A DNA stretch of 64,000 nucleotides, from IMG/VR virus record IMGVR_UViG_3300042332_001411, positions 1-64,000 of that record. One strand, given 5' to 3'. The notes under the pieces were generated by a model that saw only the letters and a list, made by a program, of their open reading frames with translations, searched no databases and was not told where the DNA came from. Both the position numbers and the translations under genes were made by a program. Position 1 is the first letter of the stretch, and each line of letters begins with the position of its first letter. This document shows positions 28,975-36,254 of this stretch, one piece after another. The stretch comes from a virus.

Positions 28975-28983
28975 TGATATACT
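28975..28983 (+). promoter_or_regulatory. Extended -10 promoter for the exonuclease gene
   Basis: TG-A-TATACT just after the preceding stop; about 22 bases lie between the hexamer and the ATG at 29006. Confidence 0.6.
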
Positions 28984-29005
28984 AAACACTAACGAAAAGA
29001 GATAT

Positions 29006-29827
29006 ATGAGTAAAAATTTATTACAGCAGATTATGATTAAAGCAGACAGCATTCCAAAGCCAGACTTTGATGTTTCTGGAATGATTGAAAAAATTAATGA
29101 TGGATATTTGATTGGACAAGTTCCAAAATTTACCAAGAAAAAAACCTTTGCTCCATCAACAATATCTTATAGTGAGGGCAACGGAGTATGCCCAAGATAC
29201 TGGTATCTTGCTTTTGAAGGCACAACTTTTGAAAGTAATAATACTGCCACAAGTATAGCCAATATGGGAAATGGGGTTTTATCTCATAGCAGAATTCAGA
29301 AAGTAATGCTCGATTCTGGAATTGCAAAATCTTTTAAAGACGATGATAACAATGATACAACAGAGTTTAAGGTATCAAATTCTCAACCACCAATTTTTGG
29401 GTACGGGGATTGCATGCTAGTTTGGAATGGTGAAGAGATTGTCGGAGAAATAAAAACAACAAGCCAAGAAGCATTTGAATATAGGAAAAAGGTTGGCAAG
29501 GCCAAACTAGATCACATAGAGCAAACTCTTATATACATGAAAATTCTTAAAAAATCAAAGGGCATTGTTATTTATGAAAATAAAAATAATCACGAGTTAT
29601 TATTATTTCCTATTGAAGTCAATGATCACTACAGGCAATGGATTGACAATACTTTTGAATGGATGAATGAAGTGCATAATTCTTGGAAGAATAAACAGTT
29701 GCCAATTAAAAACTATAGAAATAATTCCAAGGTCTGCAAAAATTGTCCAGTCAGGAAAACTTGTGACGAGGCTGGAGATGGAGTAATTAAGATAGCCTCC
29801 CTAAAGGAATTAAGTGAAGCAGTGTAG
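29006..29827 (+). CDS. Cas4/RecB-like exonuclease with Fe-S cysteines
   Basis: A 273-residue PD-(D/E)XK nuclease. The catalytic core is Asp135 (FGYGDCM), Glu148 and Lys150 (VGEIKTT), followed by a QTLIYM helix. Cys62 near the N-terminus (VCPRYWYL) and Cys244, Cys247 and Cys253 (CKNCPVRKTC) form the four-cysteine iron-sulphur clasp typical of Cas4 and AddB-like enzymes. Such proteins are widespread in actinophages and are thought to process DNA ends for recombination with RecA. No CRISPR array or other cas gene is present, so an adaptation role is not indicated. Confidence 0.85.
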   Translation: MSKNLLQQIMIKADSIPKPDFDVSGMIEKINDGYLIGQVPKFTKKKTFAPSTISYSEGNGVCPRYWYLAFEGTTFESNNTATSIANMGNGVLSHSRIQKVMLDSGIAKSFKDDDNNDTTEFKVSNSQPPIFGYGDCMLVWNGEEIVGEIKTTSQEAFEYRKKVGKAKLDHIEQTLIYMKILKKSKGIVIYENKNNHELLLFPIEVNDHYRQWIDNTFEWMNEVHNSWKNKQLPIKNYRNNSKVCKNCPVRKTCDEAGDGVIKIASLKELSEAV

Positions 29828-30107
29828 TTGGTGCAACCAAGACTTTAAGGCTAAGGTAAGTTATCAAATTTACTGCAGCGCTGATTGTAGAGACCTTGCC
29901 ACAAAAGAAAAAATTGTAGCAAGGTATTCTGTTGCAAAAAGACAAAAAAGAAAAAATAAAATAAGAAAATGTTCGGGTGGGTGTGGAATAACTTTGTCTA
30001 TCTACAATGACGATAGTTTATGTAATACTTGCAGAGTTAATAATAACGATGTTTTTAAAGTTTTAAAAAAAATAAAAAGGATTGTTCGTGATAGCAAAGA
30101 TACTTAA
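29814..30107 (+). CDS. Double zinc-finger basic protein
   Basis: A 97-residue protein with GTG start that overlaps the exonuclease. It has two Cys4 modules: Cys4/7/21/25 (CSWCNQDF, YCSADCRD) and Cys53/57/70/73 (KCSGGCG, CNTC). A lysine/arginine-rich linker separates them (AKRQKRKNKIRK). It is probably nucleic-acid binding. It overlaps the RuvC-like gene. Confidence 0.55.
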   Translation: MKQCSWCNQDFKAKVSYQIYCSADCRDLATKEKIVARYSVAKRQKRKNKIRKCSGGCGITLSIYNDDSLCNTCRVNNNDVFKVLKKIKRIVRDSKDT

Positions 30108-30678
30108 CAGTAGCACCGCAGTGCCTGAAAATATTTGTGCTATTGATGCTAGCACTAACAATATTGCGTTTGCAGTTTTTAATAAAAAAGAAATACAATA
30201 TGTTGGCAAATTAAATTTTAGTGGCAGCACAATATATAAAAAAATAGGAGACGCTTATGCAAAAACAAAAGCACTATTTGATTTATACAAAATTGATGCA
30301 GTAGTAATTGAACATACAGTATTTATGAATAGCCCCAAAACAGTGTCAGATTTAGCATTAGTGCAAGGTGGAGTTCTTGCTGCAATGTGGTCCTGTGGAG
30401 TAAAAGATATGGGATCCGTCTCTCCTATTACTTGGCAAAACTATATTGGGAATAAAAGATTTAGCAAAGAAGAAAAAATATCAATGAGAGCAGCAATGCC
30501 CAATAAATCAGAATCTTGGTATAAAACTCAAGAAAGAGAAGTTAGAAAAGAAAAAACAATTAGGTTTATTAATATGCAGTATGATAAAAAAATAACAGAC
30601 AATGACGTTGCCGATGCTTGCGGAATAGGGCATTGGGCTATTAATAATTGGAATAAAGCGATGGGAAATTATGAATAG
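30088..30678 (+). CDS. ruvC: RuvC-like Holliday junction resolvase
   Basis: An approximately 196-residue RNase H-fold nuclease. Acidic catalytic residues are visible at ENICAIDASTNNIAFAVF (Asp20), VVIEHTVF (Glu) and NDVADACGIGHWA (Asp pair), the order seen in RuvC. It resolves branched recombination and replication intermediates before packaging. I prefer GTG at 30088 with AAAGG upstream; an in-frame TTG at 30082 would add two residues. It sits at the end of the recombination operon. Confidence 0.75.
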   Translation: MIAKILNSSTAVPENICAIDASTNNIAFAVFNKKEIQYVGKLNFSGSTIYKKIGDAYAKTKALFDLYKIDAVVIEHTVFMNSPKTVSDLALVQGGVLAAMWSCGVKDMGSVSPITWQNYIGNKRFSKEEKISMRAAMPNKSESWYKTQEREVRKEKTIRFINMQYDKKITDNDVADACGIGHWAINNWNKAMGNYE

Positions 30679-30844
30679 AGATAGTTTTGTTTTTAAAGAA
30701 GAAGATAATGAAGTTTCTTTAATTGTAAAAACATTATCTCCAGAAAAATGGTTATTGATAGATCGTGAGACTGGACAAACCTATCAGGGAAATCCTGGCG
30801 GGTATTGGGATAAACTTACTACTATAAAAAGGAACAACAAATAA
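30671..30844 (+). CDS. Small hypothetical protein
   Basis: A 57-residue ORF that starts 8 bases inside the RuvC-like gene and ends in a TAATG overlap with the next gene. It has a compact beta-like pattern (VSLIVKTLSPEKWLLIDRET, GNPGGYWDKL). The tight overlaps at both ends are the main support. Not recognised. Confidence 0.55.
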   Translation: MNRDSFVFKEEDNEVSLIVKTLSPEKWLLIDRETGQTYQGNPGGYWDKLTTIKRNNK

Positions 30845-31488
30845 TGCCAGAGTTAAATGCAAATGTCCCACCCATAGAATGCTATGTTCGTGGAAACTAT
30901 TTAAGAAATCAGTTAGATAGTCATGACAAATATTTTCCATGTGTTATATTTGGTGTTGCTAGTATAAAAAGTAGAAGTCCTTTATTTCACATAATGATGG
31001 AAGATGGTGGGCTATGGTGGAGATTGCCAATTAGTGCATTTTGTACAAAACCTGGAGTTCCTGAAGCAGACTTACATAATTTAGTTTTATGGAATGCCTT
31101 TAGCCATCACATATCTGTGACTAAATTTGAAAACCTTACAAATCTTAGAATGTCATATATTGACAGAACAAAAACTATAAACAAAGGAACATATTTGTTT
31201 ACGCTTGACTGGCACAATCCAGATTCTAATGTTTTAGATGATGGTTATTCAGAAAATCCAGCAGAACATAAATGTGGCCATGTTATACAAAGAGATGACG
31301 GTAACTTTGCTATACAGCCAAACAATAGAGTTCGTATTTATGAACCTTCTTTTACTTTAAAAAAGGACTATGTTATTGATAGAATAATTAGTGAGTATAA
31401 GTGGGATGTAGAAAATCAAGATAAATGGACCTTGGAAGATTCTAATAGGTTTAACTATGACATTTCTGAAGCAGAAGTTGACAAATAA
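30844..31488 (+). CDS. Hypothetical protein
   Basis: A 214-residue protein starting in a TAATG overlap. It has well-formed, conserved-looking blocks (GGLWWRLPISAFC, TYLFTLDWHNPD, EHKCGHVIQRDDGNFAIQPN) and a C-terminus rich in Asp and Glu. I do not recognise the family. It lies between the recombination operon and genes leading to terminase. Confidence 0.55.
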   Translation: MPELNANVPPIECYVRGNYLRNQLDSHDKYFPCVIFGVASIKSRSPLFHIMMEDGGLWWRLPISAFCTKPGVPEADLHNLVLWNAFSHHISVTKFENLTNLRMSYIDRTKTINKGTYLFTLDWHNPDSNVLDDGYSENPAEHKCGHVIQRDDGNFAIQPNNRVRIYEPSFTLKKDYVIDRIISEYKWDVENQDKWTLEDSNRFNYDISEAEVDK

Positions 31489-31492
31489 TCTG

Positions 31493-31648
31493 ATGCCTGC
31501 TAAACTATATACTAGTGAGACTTGGCTCCGTAAACGATATGTTATGGACAAAAAGTCTCCACAAGAAATTGCAAAAGAGTGCGGGGCTAGCGTAGAGACC
31601 ATTTATGTATATCTTGCCAAGTTTGGATTAAGGAGATCTAAAAGATGA
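31493..31648 (+). CDS. Small helix-turn-helix protein
   Basis: A 51-residue protein. SPQEIAKECGASVETIYVYL followed by AKFGLRR is a typical homeodomain-like helix-turn-helix. I take the ATG at 31493, five bases after the previous stop, rather than one within the upstream gene. It overlaps the next gene by four bases (ATGA). Probably a small DNA-binding regulator. Confidence 0.6.
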   Translation: MPAKLYTSETWLRKRYVMDKKSPQEIAKECGASVETIYVYLAKFGLRRSKR

Positions 31649-31977
31649 AACCAGTTCCAGTCTATCAAGATGTTGACCATTTTGTTTATAATGACTTATA
31701 CCTGCATTCATTATCCGCTCCATCTGGAAATGATATTTTAATGAACTGCATGGGAATAGCCCAAATGTTAATTGAAAAAAATATATCTTATGGAAATTCT
31801 GCTTTAGACCCAGTAAGAATTTTTAGTAAGGCCAACTCAATAGAACAACTTCACGTAAGAATAGATGACAAGTTAAGTCGCTTGATGAAAGGTACGGAGA
31901 TGGTTGGAGATAACGACATTGACGATTTAATTGGATATTTAATTTTATTAAAGGTAGCAAAGGAAAAAAATGACTGA
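31645..31977 (+). CDS. DUF1599-like nucleotide-modification-associated protein
   Basis: A 110-residue all-helical protein. KNISYGNSALDPVRIF, IDDKLSRLMKGTE and IDDLIGYLILLKVA follow the pattern of DUF1599 (nucleotide modification associated domain 1), a domain noted by comparative genomics next to phage DNA-base modification enzymes. This phage also carries a carbamoyltransferase and many oxygenases, so a role in handling modified nucleotides is possible but unproven. Confidence 0.55.
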   Translation: MKPVPVYQDVDHFVYNDLYLHSLSAPSGNDILMNCMGIAQMLIEKNISYGNSALDPVRIFSKANSIEQLHVRIDDKLSRLMKGTEMVGDNDIDDLIGYLILLKVAKEKND

Positions 31978-32809
31978 TTCTGTAGCCCTTCGAAATCCTG
32001 ATCCAATCTACCAACATGAGTTTTTGTACGTTGGCGACGAGTCGTTTTGCCAAACTGAGAGAAAACTGATAGGCCTTGGCAATCGGCGCTTTGGACAAGA
32101 TAAACTGACTGCTCCAGATCTAAGAATTAACTCTGATGGATTTAGGTCTGATGAATTTAAAAAAAATCATGATAAAAAGCATATATTGTTTTCTGGATGC
32201 TCAGTTACATATGGGATAGGCCTTTTAGAAAATGAAATTTGGGCTAAAAAATTATACAATAGATTAAACATAAAAAATGATCTTTCTGGATTTTTTAATT
32301 TAGGAATGCCAGGAACTAGTATTTTTGATATTATTGCTAACATTTTTAGATATATTCATAATTTTAATAAGCCAGACACAATTTTTATTGCTATACCAAA
32401 CTATCAACGTAGATATGTTTCTAATCCAAAGACATCTAATATAAAAGACGAAATTGCTAATCAAAAGAACAAGATTTTTCATGGTGTATATAAAGATAAT
32501 ACAAGAGATGAGTTTTCTGATACTCTTCATATCTACGCATATCACTATTTAATGTTTTTAGAAATGTTTTGTAAATCAAATAATATTAATTTATTTTATT
32601 TTTGCTACAAGCCTGATTACGTAAAAATGGAACTTGATAGACTTTTTGAAATAGATATAGAAGATTTTAAAAATAAGTTGACACAATTTTCTATAGATAA
32701 CCCTAGCAATAAATATGCCTTATATGCCAGAGATAACTCTCATTTTGGAGAGGCCTATCACAGTTATTGGGCAGATTTTTGTTATAAAATAAGTCAAGAG
32801 GAGAATTAA
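31970..32809 (+). CDS. SGNH-hydrolase-like protein (1)
   Basis: A 279-residue protein with the block order of SGNH/GDSL hydrolases: HILFSGCSVTYGIG (candidate nucleophile Ser in block I), NLGMPGTS (Gly, block II), AIPNYQRR (Asn, block III) and ARDNSHFGEAYHSYWAD (Asp-His, block V). Members remove acyl groups from glycans or lipids. A clear paralogue is at 58172. In both, the block I GDS is changed to GCS, so enzymatic activity should not be assumed. Confidence 0.6.
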   Translation: MTDSVALRNPDPIYQHEFLYVGDESFCQTERKLIGLGNRRFGQDKLTAPDLRINSDGFRSDEFKKNHDKKHILFSGCSVTYGIGLLENEIWAKKLYNRLNIKNDLSGFFNLGMPGTSIFDIIANIFRYIHNFNKPDTIFIAIPNYQRRYVSNPKTSNIKDEIANQKNKIFHGVYKDNTRDEFSDTLHIYAYHYLMFLEMFCKSNNINLFYFCYKPDYVKMELDRLFEIDIEDFKNKLTQFSIDNPSNKYALYARDNSHFGEAYHSYWADFCYKISQEEN

Positions 32810-32811
32810 AA

Positions 32812-33345
32812 ATGTCACAAGAACAAGAAATAGTAAAACATTTAGACCAGGTCAATCAGGTAGTTGAAGAATATTTAAAAGGAAGCGATCCAACAAAGAT
32901 ATCTAAAGATTTAGATATTCCTAGGACTCGTGTTGTCGCATTAATTAATGAGTGGAAAGTTATGGCTTCTGCTAACGATGCAATTCGTGCCCGTGCTAAA
33001 GAAGCAATGGCGTCAATGGATGCTCATTATGGTAAGTTGATTACAAAAGCATATGAGGTTATTGATGAGGCTAGCCTAACAAATAATCTTTCAGCAAAAA
33101 CTCAAGCAATTAAGTTAGTAGTAGATATTGAAAAATCTAGGATTGAGATGTTACAAAAAGCAGGCTTATTAGAAAATAAAGAATTGGCTGAAGAAATAGT
33201 TGAAATAGAAAAAAGACAAGAAATTCTTGTTGAAATATTAAGAGACATCGCAAGTGAACATCCAGAGGTAAGAGATAAAATTATGAGAAGGCTATCCGAC
33301 ATCGCCAAAGAGAACGAGGTGATTACAATTGTCCAAGACGTTTAA
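32812..33345 (+). CDS. terS: Terminase small subunit
   Basis: A 177-residue protein immediately before the large terminase. The N-terminal helix-turn-helix (YLKGSDPTKISKDLDIPRTR) would recognise the packaging site. A long helical part follows, for oligomerisation. The 3' end overlaps the large subunit by 17 bases. Assignment is by context and the HTH-plus-helix layout. Confidence 0.7.
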   Translation: MSQEQEIVKHLDQVNQVVEEYLKGSDPTKISKDLDIPRTRVVALINEWKVMASANDAIRARAKEAMASMDAHYGKLITKAYEVIDEASLTNNLSAKTQAIKLVVDIEKSRIEMLQKAGLLENKELAEEIVEIEKRQEILVEILRDIASEHPEVRDKIMRRLSDIAKENEVITIVQDV

Positions 33346-35110
33346 TGACTTTCTTGATGTTTTAACAGATAATGTTTTTGAAGAAAATCCGGTAGATGTA
33401 AAAACATTTGTTGAGTCCTCAAACTATCTTGGTCAACCTTCGCTGTCAGAAATACAATATAATATTGTAGAGGCCATGAGTCAAATTTATTACAAAAAAG
33501 ATCTTGAAGATTTGATGGGTACAAATAATGGAAGTGCTTATTATGATAAATATACAAAAAATGAAATCATTTTGCAACTTGGTAAAGGTAGCGGTAAAGA
33601 CTTTACGTCTACAGTAGGATGTGCATATTTAGTTTATAAACTTTTATGCCTTAAAGATCCAGCAAAATATTTTGGCAAACCAAGTGGAGATGCCATAGAC
33701 TTGATTAACGTTGCCATAAATGCCCAACAAGCAAAAAATGTTTTCTTTAAAGGTTTTAAAACAAAAATAGAATCCTCTCCGTGGTTTGCTGGAAAATTTT
33801 ATGCTAAAGCGGACAGCATAGAGTTTAACAAAGCAATAACTGTTTACTCTGGGCACTCAGAAAGAGAATCACACGAAGGTTTAAACTTAATACTTGCCGT
33901 CCTTGATGAAATTTCTGGTTTTGCATCAGAGGTTGGCACCGCAAATGAACAAGGCAAAACTGCAGAAAATATTTATAAAGCATTTCGTGGATCAGTAGAT
34001 TCTCGTTTTCCAGATTTAGGAAAAGTTGCACTTCTATCTTTTCCAAGATATGTTGGAGACTTTATTTCTAAAAGATATGAAGATGTAATTGCAGAAAAAG
34101 AAATTCTTGAAAAAAAACATACGTTTATAATTAATCCAGCATTACCAGAAGATAATTCAGACAACACTTTTGAAATAAATTGGGAAGAAGACCACATTAA
34201 ATCATATAAATTTCCGGGAGTTTTAGCAATTAAAAGACCAACGTGGGAAGTAAACCCAACAAGAAAAATCGAAGACTTTAAGTTATCATTTTTTACAGAT
34301 CCTGGAGATGCCTTAATGCGTTTTGCATGTAAGCCAACGTATTCATCTGATGCCTTTTTTAAACAAAGAGATAAACTGGAAAAATGTATGTCTTTAAGAA
34401 ATCCAATAGATAATAATAAGAGGTTTGATTCTTCTTTTAAACCAGATCCAGAAAAGACTTATTACATTCATGCTGACCTTGCACAAAAACATGACAAGTG
34501 TGCTGTAGCAATCGCCCATGTTGATAAATGGGTAAATGTTCAAGTTTTAAAAGACTATGAACAAATTTCTCCAGTTGTTATTGTTGACGCTGTTGCCTGG
34601 TGGGAACCAAAAGTTGAGGGCCCAGTTAATCTTAGCGATGTAAAAAATTGGATTATTAATCTTAGAAGGCAAGGGTTTAATATTGGAATGGTTACATTCG
34701 ATAGATGGCAATCTTTTGATATTCAACAAGAACTAAAGTCTGTTGGTATTAGAACTGATACTGTTTCTGTTGCTAAGAAACATTATGAAGATTTTGCTAT
34801 GTTGATTTATGAAGAGAGAGTTGCTATGCCCTTAATCCCCCTTTTGTTAGAAGAAATGGGAGAACTTAAGATTATTAATGATAAGAAGGTGGATCACCCA
34901 CGTAAAAAATCTAAAGACTTAGCAGACGCAGTTTGTGGTGCAGTATTTGGTGCCATAAGTTTTACGCCTAAAAATGTAAATCAAGAAATAGAGGTTCACA
35001 CATTCAAAGATAGGCCAAGGCAAGTTGACGACCTACCTGAGAACGTGATACAATATAAACCTATCCCTGATGATGTAAAAGATTATCTAGATAGATTTAA
35101 CTTATTATAA
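33329..35110 (+). CDS. terL: Terminase large subunit
   Basis: A 593-residue packaging motor. The ATPase has Walker A at LGKGSGKDF (about residue 83) and Walker B at ILAVLDEIS (about 186-194). The nuclease domain begins at YYIHADLAQKHDKCAVAI (about 378), with further acidic residues at VTFDRW (about 454) and DLADAVCG (about 530). It cuts concatemers and drives DNA into the head. The TTG start sits within the small-subunit gene. Head genes are not in this window, so they must lie upstream of the major tail gene. Confidence 0.92.
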   Translation: MSKTFNDFLDVLTDNVFEENPVDVKTFVESSNYLGQPSLSEIQYNIVEAMSQIYYKKDLEDLMGTNNGSAYYDKYTKNEIILQLGKGSGKDFTSTVGCAYLVYKLLCLKDPAKYFGKPSGDAIDLINVAINAQQAKNVFFKGFKTKIESSPWFAGKFYAKADSIEFNKAITVYSGHSERESHEGLNLILAVLDEISGFASEVGTANEQGKTAENIYKAFRGSVDSRFPDLGKVALLSFPRYVGDFISKRYEDVIAEKEILEKKHTFIINPALPEDNSDNTFEINWEEDHIKSYKFPGVLAIKRPTWEVNPTRKIEDFKLSFFTDPGDALMRFACKPTYSSDAFFKQRDKLEKCMSLRNPIDNNKRFDSSFKPDPEKTYYIHADLAQKHDKCAVAIAHVDKWVNVQVLKDYEQISPVVIVDAVAWWEPKVEGPVNLSDVKNWIINLRRQGFNIGMVTFDRWQSFDIQQELKSVGIRTDTVSVAKKHYEDFAMLIYEERVAMPLIPLLLEEMGELKIINDKKVDHPRKKSKDLADAVCGAVFGAISFTPKNVNQEIEVHTFKDRPRQVDDLPENVIQYKPIPDDVKDYLDRFNLL

Positions 35111-35111
35111 T
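35106..35111 (+). promoter_or_regulatory. Possible -10 box for exported surface protein
   Basis: TATAAT spans the terL stop, 16 bases before the ATG at 35128. No TG extension or -35 is seen. A good AGGAG site follows. Confidence 0.35.
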
Positions 35112-35127
35112 AAGAAATAGGAGAAAA

Positions 35128-36138
35128 ATGAAAAATATCAAGAAAGTATCGCTAATCATCGCTGCAGCCCTGACTAGCACAATGCTCGTAACGCCAGCAG
35201 CGCAAGCAAACGCTGGAACTGTCACACTAACGGTGGCAGGATCTGCAGCAACAGGTGGAACAGTAGTAACAACTCCTGTATCACTACCAGTGCCAGCAGA
35301 TAACAGTATTGAAGCAGCAGATGCACTAAAGATTGCTGTAACATCAGTAGACACAGGAACAGTAGTAACAGCAGTTGCAGTAAATGCAACTATTGTGCCT
35401 GCTCTTGCAGCAACTGGTTCAGCAGTAACAGCATCATCTGGAACATCAACGCTATCAATTGCAACAGGAACTGGAACATCAGCAGACTTTTATGTATATA
35501 CTAAAAGTACAGCAGTAGGATCAGTCTCTATCACTCGTGCTGGAACTACAACAGTTTATTATGTTCAAGGTACCGCAGGTGCACTGAACTCAATTACACT
35601 AACCGCTCCTGCCTCAGCAGCAGCAGGTACATCACAAGTTCTTAAGGTATCTGGATACGATGTATTCGGAAATCTAAAAGGTGGAGCCACAATTAATACT
35701 TTGGTTTCAAGTTCTGGATCAGCGCTATCAACAGCATTAACAACTGATACAACAACTGCAACTGTAGGAACAAAAGAGCAGACAGTAACAATTCCTGCAA
35801 CTGGTTCAGTAACAGTAGTTGCGTATGCAACAGTAGCAACAGCCGTAACAGGCTTAGCAGCACCAGTCGGTTCTGTAAGCGCTACAATTGTAGTACGTGA
35901 TGTTCTGTCAGAACTAGCAGCAAAGAATGCAGAATTAGCAGTTGCTAACTCAGCACTTGCAGCAGAACGTGCTGGACGTGCAGCCGATAAGGTAGCATCA
36001 GATTCAGCAACAGCAACTTTAAAGGCAGAAAACGAAACCTTAAAGAAGGCTATTGTAGATCTAAAAACAAAATTCAATGCTTTGGCTAAAAAGTGGAATG
36101 CAAAGTTCCCTAAGTTAAAGGTAAATTGGATTAAGTAA
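35128..36138 (+). CDS. Exported surface protein, S-layer-like, host-type
   Basis: A 336-residue secreted protein. Residues 1-29 are a Sec signal peptide (VSLIIAAALTSTMLVTPAAQ) with an AxA-type site. The middle is Ala/Thr/Val-rich with Ig-like beta domains (LKVSGYDVFGNLKGGATINT). Residues about 255-320 form a coiled coil (ELAAKNAELAVANSALAAER), and the tail is lysine-rich. Codons are clearly richer in GC and more regular than in flanking genes. It looks like a surface protein of an actinobacterial host captured by the phage. It could coat the infected cell, act as a decoy receptor or decorate the virion. Flanked by a terminator. Confidence 0.6.
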   Translation: MKNIKKVSLIIAAALTSTMLVTPAAQANAGTVTLTVAGSAATGGTVVTTPVSLPVPADNSIEAADALKIAVTSVDTGTVVTAVAVNATIVPALAATGSAVTASSGTSTLSIATGTGTSADFYVYTKSTAVGSVSITRAGTTTVYYVQGTAGALNSITLTAPASAAAGTSQVLKVSGYDVFGNLKGGATINTLVSSSGSALSTALTTDTTTATVGTKEQTVTIPATGSVTVVAYATVATAVTGLAAPVGSVSATIVVRDVLSELAAKNAELAVANSALAAERAGRAADKVASDSATATLKAENETLKKAIVDLKTKFNALAKKWNAKFPKLKVNWIK

Positions 36139-36152
36139 TTAAATAAATTAAA

Positions 36153-36181
36153 GGGTTAGCCAAACGCTAGCCCTTTTTTTT
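36153..36181 (+). terminator. Rho-independent terminator
   Basis: An 8-bp stem GGGTTAGC / GCTAGCCC (one T-G pair, five-base loop) is followed by eight T. It isolates the surface-protein gene transcriptionally. Confidence 0.85.
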
Positions 36182-36211
36182 ATTGTTTGTTATCATTAAT
36201 TAATTAATAAA

Positions 36212-36220
36212 TGATATAAT
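36212..36220 (+). promoter_or_regulatory. Extended -10 promoter for anchored surface protein
   Basis: TG-A-TATAAT, 34 bases upstream of the TTG start at 36255. The leader contains a small hairpin (AATGTA-GAGA-TACATT, 36225-36240) that ends exactly where the ribosome binding site GGAG begins. Confidence 0.6.
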
Positions 36221-36254
36221 TGGCAATGTAGAGATACATTGGAGACCCACCCAA

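Noticed and set aside
35565-36077. A 170-codon minus-strand frame opposite the exported surface protein
   Set aside because: Its Ala/Val/Thr-rich sequence mirrors the biased codons of the + gene, which has a signal peptide, ribosome binding site and terminator.
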